In this document: positions 46,917 through 56,278 of the stretch, piece after piece
How positions within the stretch are numbered: the stretch's first letter is position 1
How the letters are laid out: each line of letters starts with the position of its first letter
NCBI RefSeq assembly: GCF_030272615.1
Contig: NC_081406.1
Coordinates: forward strand, 216,390,997-216,454,996
Reading direction: 5' to 3'
Length of the DNA: 64,000 bases
DNA from: Cryptomeria japonica
Taxonomy: Eukaryota > Streptophyta > Pinopsida > Cupressales > Cupressaceae
Notes under the pieces: model-generated
What the model saw: the letters and a program-made list of their open reading frames with translations, nothing else
What the model was told of the DNA's origin: nothing
Database searches by the model: none
Translations under genes and position numbers: made by a program

Positions 46917-48880
46917 ATTTCTCCTCCCTGTTCAAAAACCTTAGAGCATGGTTGTCAGTATACACAACAAATTCTATAGGCAATAAATAATGTCTCCACT
47001 TCATAAGAGATTGTACCAAAGCATACATCTCTAGATCATAGGTTGAATATTTTTGTTTTGCCTCATTTAAATTTTCACTGAAAAAGGCCACAGGCCTACC
47101 CTCCTAACTCAAGACTCCTCCTATAGCCTTCTTAGATGTATCACACTCAATAGTGAAGACTTTATGAAAACAGGGAGGATTAAGATGGGCTGCTCTACAA
47201 TTTTTCTTTTCAAGAACTCAAAAGACTCATTAGCTTCATCATTCCAAGAAAATTGACACTTCCTTCCTCCTTTAATGGTATCTATCATAGGTGCACTAAC
47301 CCCACTAAAATTCTTAATAAAATTTCTATAAAAGATTGCTAAGCCATGGAAACTTTTTACCTCACTTGTAGACCTAGGTGTTGGACAATTGAGGATGGCC
47401 TCCACCTTAGATGGATCTATTTTCAGATTACCTTTGAAAATAACAAATCCAAGAAACACCATTGGAAGGGAATACTATGGCCGACTACATAGAGGACCTG
47501 AAAAACACCATCGCCAAAGTTGAAAACATAAGAGATGCTTTCAACCCCAGGTTTGAAAAAATTGAGAAGGATTTGCTAGAAAGGAAAAGCCTTGCTGACA
47601 CTAGCGACAAAAATCTCTCGGACACTATTAGCAAAATTGGAAATATTGAGGAGTTTCTGAAGAACATTGCTGAACAAAGCCTTAGCATCCTAAAGATCTC
47701 AGCTAACAACACCCAACTCTCATCAGCAAATTGGATGATGAAAAGGAAATCCAGTACATAGACCCGAAAGCTAAAGGAATAGGGGAAGCTCAAGGTCCCA
47801 AAACCCACACTAGAGGCAAAAAGAGGGAAAAGAAACTAAACAAGGATCTGGAAGACCTGAAAACTATTGAGGCCACCTACAACGAGTGGGTGATAAAGGT
47901 GGAGGACCTTTTGAAGAAAATTACTGTGAGGTGCGTCCTCTATTTCTTTGCTATTTTTTATTGTTTTGCTATCCTTTCGGTTCACTAGCCTTTTGGCCAG
48001 TCTTTTTGCAAGCAGACTTTAAGCACTGATCTTCTTGGTGCCTTATCTCTATCTTTGTTGTAAAGGTTTCAGGTCCTAAAAACCTATTTTTTTAATTTAA
48101 TCAAAACAAATCCAAGAAACACTAGTTCTTCCTACAAGAAAACACATTTTTCCAAGTTGATCTTCAATTGCTCCTCATGCAACCTCTTCAATACCAAATC
48201 CAAGTGCATTAGATGTTTATTTCTATCTTTATTGAAAATCAGTATATCATCCAATTATACTACCACAAAATGATTGATAAAAGGCTTAATAACCTCATTC
48301 ATTAACCTCATAAATGTACTGGGGAAATTGGAAATCCCAAATGGAGTTACCATCCACTCAAATAAGCCTTCATTGGTTTTAAATGTGGTCTTCCATTGGT
48401 CTCCATCTCTAGTCCTAATTTGGTGATAACCACTTTTCAAGTCTATCTTGGAATAGTACTTGGCCCCTCCTAGACAATCCATCAAATTCTCTATTCTTGG
48501 AATTGGGAATCTATATCTTATTATTATCCTATTAATAGCTCTAGAATATGTACACAACCTCCATGTTCCTTCTTTCTTAAGAGCTAGAACTATCAGGAAT
48601 GCACATGGACTTATACTCTTCCTAATGAACCCTTTCTCTATCAATTCTTGGATCTATCTTGCAACTTTTGCATTTTGCTCAGGGGTCAGTTTATAGGCTG
48701 CCTTATTAGACAATGGAGCATCAGGTATAAGATCAACACAATGACTGATTTCTACTTGAGGAGGTAAAGTATCTATGGTACTGTCTGCAACTATTCCCTT
48801 ATACTTATCTAGTAGATCTTGAACCTCCTTAGGGCCTACTTTCCTCTTTGCCTCTTGACTCTTAGGCTACCTCTTAGGTT
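46917..48880 (-). pseudogene. Gypsy B reverse transcriptase and RNase H, interrupted by a LINE
   Basis: On the minus strand from the right: linker and RT start (GPKEVQDLLDKYKGIV near 48830; [18 protein letters not shown]), fingers/palm in 48644-48255 with [26 protein letters not shown] and [12 protein letters not shown], then the catalytic box, in which the Y of YLDD is a TAA stop at 48255. After the LINE (47460-48104), 47462-47121 encodes FLGFVIFKGNLKIDPSKVEA and PTPRSTSEVKSFHGLA, and 47091-46917 the RNase H start with YDLEMYALVQSLMKWRHYLL and VVYTDNHALRFLNREE. The N-terminal gag-protease part and PBS are absent, replaced by gypsy C sequence from about 48880. Confidence 0.92.
47460..48104 (+). 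mobile_element. 5'-truncated LINE fragment in gypsy B RT
   Basis: An insertion with a target duplication AACAAATCCAAGAAACAC (47442-47459 and 48105-48122; the first two bases may belong to the A tail). It encodes a lysine/glutamate-rich coiled coil (IEDLKNTIAKVENIRD and KIGNIEEFLKNIAEQSLS) resembling the C-terminal part of the extra ORF in the LINE at 13339-18911. It ends with the same 3' signature GGTTTCAGGTCC followed by an AATCAAAA tail. ORF2 is completely missing. Typical of target-primed reverse transcription with 5' truncation. Confidence 0.88.
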
Positions 48881-49176
48881 CATCCTCAATTGGGCTACAC
48901 CTAGAAATGCAAGTGAGGTAAAGAGTTTTCATGGTCTTCCAAGCTTATATATGAATTTTATTAAGAATTTTAGTGGTGTATGTGAACCTATGATTGACAC
49001 TATAAAGAGAGGTAGAAAATAGTTTGTATGGACTAGTGAAGCAGATAAGTCTTTTGAGTATTTGAAAAGAAGGGTAGTAGAGCAACCTATATTAGTTCTA
49101 CCTAATCTCCATAAGGTTTTCACCATGTAATGTGATGCAAGTAACAAGGTTGTAGGAGGATTCTTGAGTCATGAAG
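48880..49176 (+). pseudogene. Second copy of the gypsy C RT fragment (without TRIM)
   Basis: The plus strand encodes TPRNASEVKSFHGLPSLYMN, FVWTSEADKSFEYLKRRVVE and CDASNKVVGGFLSHE, about 90% identical to 20275-20920 by eye. The TRIM of the first copy is absent: the target TGTGA occurs once, at 49131-49135. The left junction is with minus-strand gypsy B at about 48875-48890, where CATCCTCAATTG could belong to either strand's RT sequence, i.e. shared homology at the breakpoint. The fragment ends at the gypsy B LTR copy, with TGAAG (mutated AGAAG) at 49172-49176. Confidence 0.88.
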
Positions 49177-50728
49177 TGATGCAAAGTACACAATAGGATT
49201 TGTACTCAATGGGCCACTCCTTGGTTTATACACCCAAAGATTGATTTCTCACTCCTATGAGTTCCAATGTCTTCCTAGATGGAAAGACTGATCTACTAAG
49301 TATGTTTCACACCCCACACTTCTTCCACAGGTTCTAGGGACCTTACACAACTCCAACCAAGATTGGGTTTTAGGGACACTTTCCCTAAATTTGACCAAAA
49401 TATGGAAAGCTGGCTCCTGGTCTACAATCTTCAATCATTATTGGGGTAGTTTATTTATGTCTAATATAAGGACAATGAACCACAAATTGGGTTCTGGGAC
49501 TTCCACAAGGCTAAGAACCCTTATAGGGCTAGAGGATCCTAGTAGGTCTCCTTGACTAGTTTATGGGCAACAACTTGCAAAATTTCCAAAGGACTAGACA
49601 AAAAAATCCATGTTTTGGATACCCTTTTTGGACTTACAAAAGATCCCAAAGTAGTAAGAATTGAGTTTACTCTAGCACACCCTAACCCTTACTATGTTCA
49701 CAGACCTAATAGACCTAATTAGGCTTGGTTAACAAAGTATCAAGGAATGGGTGCATAGAACCAATGCAGCACTTTGGTTAGGTTCTCCTACATCTAAATG
49801 AACAGGACCCACTATCAAACTGGTCACCTTGCTTGTTTGGCTGACTGTCCACATAATGGTCTCATCGCTTAGGCTAAATGCATAGAGATATTTAGCCTAG
49901 GACTTGGTGGTTGAGGCAACAAAAAAAATCCTCCAATCATTATCCTTTAGGGTCTTACTATACACTCCCCTAACTTGCATTTTCCAAGTGGCCGTGAGAT
50001 TCCACTACGGAAAAGACAAGTTAGGGCTCCATCTCTGCACTAACCCTGAAATTAAGGGTTCCTAGGCCAGTCTGAATAGAATAAAGACAAAACCTCAACT
50101 CCAATCATGAAGTGAACTCCAAAAAAAGGAAAATAATAGGTTTCTCAATTTAATAACATTCCATGCCCAGAGTTTTGGTCTAGCAATCGGTACTGGACTG
50201 TACTATCTCAGAAAAAAAAAAAACTGCTTAGGAAATTTAGTGATTCCCATTCAATTTTCCACCAATAGTATCATCCAATCACTCTAACCTTCACATGGAA
50301 GGATTCACATGCTTACATAGACCCTTTCCAACCAACCTAACCACCTTTTTGAATGTTTATGACTGTTGGAACCAAAATGCAACTTCTTAGAGCAATATTG
50401 CAAAAGTTGTTGATAACATTTTGACAATTTTGCAAATTGTGGCAATTTGCATCCTCCAACATTCAAACATGTTTAGGATCTATCCTACAGTCATTTATTT
50501 ACTAAAATAACACAAAAACACCTATGAAATCCTATTCTAAGGTCCTATTGGTCTAATGAGACCTAAGGTTGTCATAAGGTACCTTTGGGACTCTTAGCCT
50601 TACAAGTTGGACCAAAAACATTATTAGGTGGATCCAAAGGATCAACACCAGGATTACACCCTTTTAACCTCTTACTAGAACCTAGTGATCTTCAAGGATA
50701 TGAGATATGTCTTGGGTTCCTTGCACCA
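49177..50728 (-). mobile_element. Second gypsy B LTR, solo-like between gypsy C halves
   Basis: 1552 bp, TGATGCAAAGTACAC at the left to TTCCTTGCACCA at the right, matching 20921-22479 throughout. On both sides lies gypsy C coding sequence, with TGAAG at 49172-49176 and AGAAG at 50729-50733 as target duplication. No PBS or gag of gypsy B flanks it. It therefore has the structure of a solo LTR, while the left copy still carries the element's interior. Confidence 0.85.
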
Positions 50729-51983
50729 AGAAGGTAGACCAATAACCTTCTTTAGTGAAAAATTGAATGAATCCAAACAAAAGTACTCAAGCTATGACTT
50801 GGAGATGTATGAAATGGTTGAATCTTTGAGGAAATGGAGGCATTATTTGTTGCCAAAAGATTTTGTAGTGTATACTGATAACCATGCTCTGAGTTTATTG
50901 AATAGGCAAGACAAGTTGAACATCGGCATATGAAGTCGATGGAATACCTTCAAGCAATGACTTTCACCATCAAGCACAAGAAAGGAGTAGCAAATAAGGT
51001 AGTCGATGCCCTTAGTACGAGGAACTTGATAGTGAAGGAGATTCAATTGGAGAGAATAGGAATCACTTCCATGAAGTATATGCACCAAGGAGATGAGAAT
51101 TTCAAATAATCATACCAAGTATGTAAGGAAATGGGTGACAAGTACCATAAGGAGTTCTTAGACTTTATTTTTTAGGAAGCTCTACTTTTCAAGGGAAGCC
51201 ATCTTTGCATTCCTAAAATCTCCATGAGAGAGAAAATTGTGAAAGAGAAGCATTTTGGGGGATTGGCAGGTCATTTTGGGATTGACAAGACCCTTGAGCT
51301 GGTTAGAAGATTCTAGTTCTGGCCTAAGATGTAGACTGAGATCAAAAAGTATGTGGAAGGTTGTATGATTTATCAAAAGGTCAAGGGTAGTAGTTCAAAT
51401 GCAGGTTTGTACACTCTTTTTCCCATACCAAACAAGCCATGGGATTTGGTCAGCATGGACTTTGTATTAGGACTCCCAAAGACTAAACAGGGTTATGATA
51501 GCATCTATGTAGTTGTTGACAAGTTTTGAAAAATGGCTCCATTCTACCTTGTAAAACCACACATGATGCATCTCACATAGAAGGTTTATTCTTCAAGGAG
51601 GTTGTAAGGTTACATGGTTTGCCACTGTTAATCATCTTAGATAGAGATTCTAAGTTTATTGGGTATTTTTTGGTGAACTCTTTGGAGGAGGCTGGGTACT
51701 AATTTGTCATTTACCTCAGCTTATCATCCCCAATCTGATGGATAGACCGAGGTCATCAATAGGTCACTTGAAAACCTATTAAGGTGTTTAACTAAAGATC
51801 AAGGAGCCACATGGGATTCAATACTTCCTCAAGTAGAATTTTCTTATAATGACTCCGTGAATAGGAGCACTAGTCATAGTTCCTTTGAAATAGTGTATGG
51901 GTCACACTCTAGAGGTGTATTGGAGTTGAGAGATGTGAAGGATTTGGAAAGACGAAGTCCACAAGAAGAGGACTTTGCAGAAG
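50729..51983 (+). pseudogene. Gypsy C RNase H and integrase, decayed
   Basis: Continues gypsy C: GRPITFFSEKLNESKQKYSS, YDLEMYEMVESLRKWRHYLL and VVYTDNHALSLLNRQDKLN (RNase H, to 50930). After a frameshift come MEYLQAMTFTIKHKKGV and linker. The integrase zinc-binding part is GHFGIDKTLELVRRF near 51270, with a degenerate cysteine pair (CMIYQKVKG), and the core is MDFVLGLPKTKQGYDSIYVV near 51455-51510, then LDRDSKFIGYF near 51640. The end NDSVNRSTSHSSFEIVYGSH and ELRDVKDLERRSPQEED lies near 51850-51975. Many stops. At 51984 it is cut by the next LTR. Confidence 0.92.
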
Positions 51984-52510
51984 TGAGTTAGAATGCCAAG
52001 GAATTCTAGCCGTACTCACTTTGGGTCGTTCCCTTCTCACGATTATCACTTGCTTGCAAAAGCAAAATGGTCGGGAAGGCAGGCCCTCTAAATGTGACAC
52101 ACAATCATCAACACAAGCATGGTATCGAAGATCTAGATTTCTGATCACCCTAAGAAGGATGAGAGCATACTCTCCTACTCCAATGTCACACTCAATCAAT
52201 CAAAGCACAAACATGTTCATTCCAACCTATTTAAAAATCACTAAGTGCCTAATTAAAAAACACAAACACAAAGTTTGGTTGTTTCTCCAAGGCAACCTGC
52301 AAAAAACCCGAGTTAGAAGTCTGATTTGTTGTCTTTGACTATTGATTCTGCATAACACATGTTAGTAGTTTGATTTATTGTCTTTTCCATGCGTATGCCA
52401 AGATTTTGCACAGATAATTAGTACCAAAATCCAAAGCACAGAAAATAGAATGCAAAAACTAAACAAATTTAAAGTAAAACACTGCATTTTTACCCCTGTT
52501 CTGGACTTTA

Positions 52511-52630
52511 CACAAGCGCAGAACCCATGACACAGGCGCATGATGCAGGACACAAGCACAGAATGTCTTCTACACAGGCGCGGAATGCTCAACACAGGTG
52601 CAGGATGCAGGACATAGGCGCAGAAGTCTC
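52511..52630. repeat. Six-unit 20-bp GC-rich repeat array in the LTR
   Basis: Units of consensus ACACAGGCGCAGAATGC start at 52511, 52531, 52551, 52573, 52593 and 52613. It is markedly richer in GC than the rest of the LTR. Unlike the other arrays in this window, the unit is not palindromic. The same array is at 60891-61010. Confidence 0.85.
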
Positions 52631-53164
52631 CAAAAAACCCTGCACGACCCTGTTTTTGGCTTTTTGGCCTGCAAAATCAACTTGAAATCACTCCAAAACA
52701 CAGTTAAAGGGTTAGATGGTTAGTGTTCACGTTGGGTTCACCAATTAATGTACATTAGGAAATAGGAATCATCACAAGACAAGATAAACATACTAATAAT
52801 CAATTACAAATGCATCCATTGCAATGAATCTATCCTAAGACACATTCAATAGAGACATGAAAACAAAGCATACAAAACTAGAAATTATGCAAACCGGATG
52901 ACGATTTGAATGCTCCTTCCATGCGGCTCCATTGTTCTTCTTTCCTCTCCAAATAGTTGTGGATCTCACCTACAAGTGCACATACATGATTGAAAGCAAG
53001 ATTGACATTGATTATTGATCAAGAGTACTAGAAGCATAAATTCGATAGCCTGATTAAGGATTATTCTCATTATTATTAGCCAAGATTGAAGAAATTCATC
53101 CAATTTATAGAAGAATTGGAGAGATGACAAGATTAGCATGATAGTGATTCGAATGGAAATTCAA

Positions 53165-53330
53165 ATCAAGAATAGCAAAATTATGACATGTCTATGACAA
53201 ATTGCTATGCAAGGGTTTATGACAATTTATGACAAATTTGTATGCAAGGATTTATGACAATTTATGACAAATTTCTATGCAAGGATTGATTGATTGTTAA
53301 TTATGACAAATTATGACAAATTTCTATGTC
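53165..53330. repeat. TTATGACAAATT repeat tract in the LTR
   Basis: About eight copies of TATGACAAATT or TATGACAATTT, alternating with TCTATGCAAGG words, in both LTRs (the other copy is at about 61560-61710). AT-rich tandem sequence without coding content. Confidence 0.75.
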
Positions 53331-54031
53331 ATTTCCATGAATTTAGGAGAGAAATAGGAGGAAATTTGAAATTAGGAATTAGAAAATTTAAGAAATTAGA
53401 AAATTGATGAAAATTAGGAAATAGGTAAATTAATTAATAATTTGTCATTTATTAATTAATTCACAAGGAGGAATAATTAGCCAATTAAATGAACATTTAA
53501 TTGCAATGAGAAGACTTAGGATATATAAACAATTTATTAATCCTAAAGGAAGAAATGACACACACAAGGTTAAATGATTAAATCACGAAACCCTAGAAGA
53601 TGAATTAGGTCTTGATGAAAGATAATTGACTCGATCATGATTTGATTTTGGATTGATAAATGACCAATGTGATAAATGATTTGATTAATAAATACACCAA
53701 TTGACGAGGAACAATGACAAATTGATTCAAATTGACATGATTGAGAAGGACGACGATCGATGACAAATCGATCGCAAAATGACAAGATTGACAAGTTGAT
53801 AAGAGATTGACAAGATTGACCAAAATCATGATTAAAGATTGCTATCGACAAGACCTAATTCGAAAGCGAGACAGATGAAGAATGTAGAAGAAAGACTCTA
53901 TGCTTGCAAATGATAAAGACCAAGTGCGTGACATAGGAGAAATGTTAATGCGATGCAAAAACCTAAAATGAGGCAATGTGTAAATGTTAAAGTATGATCC
54001 CGCAAGCGTTGACCATTTTTAGGTGTCTACA

Positions 54032-54045
54032 TTTTGCCCCTCTTT
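54032..54045 (-). promoter_or_regulatory. Polypurine tract of the 10.4-kb element
   Basis: On the minus strand AAAGAGGGGCAAAA lies directly before the LTR start TGTAGACACC. One C interrupts the purine run. Together with the minus-strand ORF it sets the element's orientation. Confidence 0.7.
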
Positions 54046-56278
54046 GAGACAATGCGATTTTAAGCGTTGTTTCAAAGAACAGTAATGAAAATGCCCTAGA
54101 CAATGACAATGACATATGCATGCCCCCTCAAGGAATTGGCCTGAAACATCTAGAAAAGAGGCCAATTGATCGATAAGAATGATAGGAGACGATAGGATCG
54201 AACGGACTGCCAAGACTGACGGAAGAAATGTTAGTAAGAAGAAATGAAATAGAGGATAGTTAGAGATGAAGAAAAACTTGCTTTCACTAATGCACTTTGT
54301 AGGTGAGAACCTTTATTTTAATATAGCAAAACGGATGCGTAGCATCATGGCATTGAAGGCCAGAGCTGAAATGCAACCCTTTTTGCAAAAGACAGACACA
54401 TCACAGACAAACAATAATCACAATCAAGAAAAGGACCATGAACCATCCCGGTCACTCTAAATCACTCAGTGACATCATCGAGCAACATAGGAGCATGATC
54501 GAAGATAAAATAAATCAGTAAAAAGATAAGATGCACAAATTCCAACAAATCAAACAAACATCTTGATCTTCATTGTCAAAAGTTGAAAATGCTGATAGGA
54601 CAATCATGCCGTCTGGTTTCAGGACATGTGGTACCCCGTCTAAGACAGGACACAGTCTGGTTTCAAGTATACCACACCCTGTATAAGACCCATGATAGTA
54701 GAGCCAAGGACAAATGATTTTGAGGTTGATTGATATGACAACTCGGATCAGTTTGAATGTCTGGTTTGAATAAAAAGTTCATCTGTTAACGCGTGATTTC
54801 AATAAAGCACAATGTTTGATTGATTGCGAGGCATTGGATGGAGGCTCAGTGATCTGTCTGATGCATAAAAGGGGGTTATTTATTGACAAAATGCTTGTTT
54901 TTGCTTGTCGATTTTTAAAAAAATTTGGTCATTTTTTCAGGACTTTTTATGATTTTTATGGATTTTCATTTTTTCAGTTTTTAGATACTTTTTTCAGGAC
55001 TTTATTCGATTTTTTTGCTTGAAGATTTTTTCAGGACTTTTTTAAATGTTTTTGAGATTTTTTCAGAACATTTTATGATTTTTTTATGATTTTAGAGATT
55101 TTTTCAGGACATTATTCAATTTTTTTGGATTATTTCAGGACATTTTTCAATTTTTATGATTTTTTTCAGGACATTTTGATTTTTTATGATTTTTTCAGGA
55201 CGTTATTCAAAAAAAAAAAAAATTGATTTTTTTCAGGACATTTTTAAATTTTTAAGAGATTTTTGCCCCCAGTGTCTAGCAAAGGCAAGGAATATGATAG
55301 GTGAATAAATAGGCTTTCTGAAATGATGGTGGATAGAGGGAAGACAAAGGCCTTTTATTATGGAGACAATACGGATGCAATTTTCAAGGGCTATTGCGTG
55401 ATGGGACAAGAGACTAGATATGACAATGTAAAGCAGTGACATGGCATGAGGGACATGTCAAGAGGTTTTTGAAACCATTTTTTTGCATTTCGCGTCCTTA
55501 TGTCAGATCAAGATCAAGGAATGAAAAAGAGTGTATGGATAGTGATATGATATGGATAGGATAAGCAAGACCAAGAATGGATAAGGGACATGGACTGAAG
55601 GTCGGGATTGGCTAAGGGATAGGGGCAGAAAGTTGCAATAAGCTAGGGAATATGGATGAAAAGTTATAATAAGCAAATGGATAAAGACCAAAAGCTATGA
55701 TAGACTAAAAGCTACAAACAAGATGCATGATGCTCATGACGATCGTCAGCCTTGTCAAGATCAAAGGTGGAAAGGGAAACTGGACATGAGGGACAATAGG
55801 ATAACAGAGGGTAATGACATGGGGTCGATAGGATAATGGAACAATGAAGGACAAAAGGATAGGATAGGATAAAACCTACCCCCAAGTGTGGTGTGCAAGA
55901 AGATCATAGATTACGCATGACACCTGTTTGCCAGGTTTTCATCATAATACTTGCCCAAGGCGCTTGTTTGCCAAGTTTTCACCAGTGGACGAATTATTTT
56001 TGCTTTAATTTTTTTGTTCTTTTTCTTTTTTTTTTTCACTTTTTTTTTTTTTTTCAATAGAAGATGGACACATGATAGGGGATGGAAGAAGGACTCAAGT
56101 GTCTTATTGTTTGGGTAGTAGCCTTGAAAAAAAATGGACCATGACCTTTAAAAGTATGCTCAAAGACGTTGGTAGGATAAGGACATGGAAAATGAGATGA
56201 AACTAAGGCAAGGATTTATGCAAAGGATTGAATCAAAGGGATGGAAGGATGGAAAATATGCATTGGATAATAGGTAGG
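54046..56278 (-). other. 3' non-coding interior of the 10.4-kb element
   Basis: About 2.2 kb without a convincing ORF in any frame. It contains a T-rich tandem array (54931-55245), an internal repeat of CTGGTTTCAGGACATG/CTGGTTTCAAGTATAC type near 54613-54665, a GATAGGATAA-rich purine stretch near 55540-55875, a duplicated TTGCCAGGTTTTCA/TTGCCAAGTTTTCA word near 55930-55980, and poly-T near 56010-56055. No relation to pol sequence. Confidence 0.6.
54931..55245. repeat. TTTTTTCAGGACATT tandem array
   Basis: About ten copies of TTTTTTCAGGAC followed by T-rich spacers of variable length, at roughly 30-base intervals (for example 54931, 54989, 55024, 55099, 55163, 55190, 55225). On the plus strand each unit looks like a pyrimidine tract followed by CAG, i.e. 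a 3' splice-site-like word. The element is on the minus strand, so this resemblance may be accidental. Confidence 0.8.

Larger units (their letters stand above)
51984..54031 (-). repeat. 3' LTR of the 10.4-kb element
   Basis: 2048 bp. Contains a 20-bp tandem repeat array (52511-52630) and a TTATGACAAATT-rich tract (53165-53330). The ORFs inside (52021-52338 plus strand, 53570-53851 minus strand) occur in both LTRs because of the LTR duplication, and show no domain. Confidence 0.92.

Noticed and set aside
52021-52338. 105-codon ORF conserved in two copies (also 60401-60718)
   Set aside because: The copies are the two LTRs of one element, so conservation reflects duplication at insertion, not selection.
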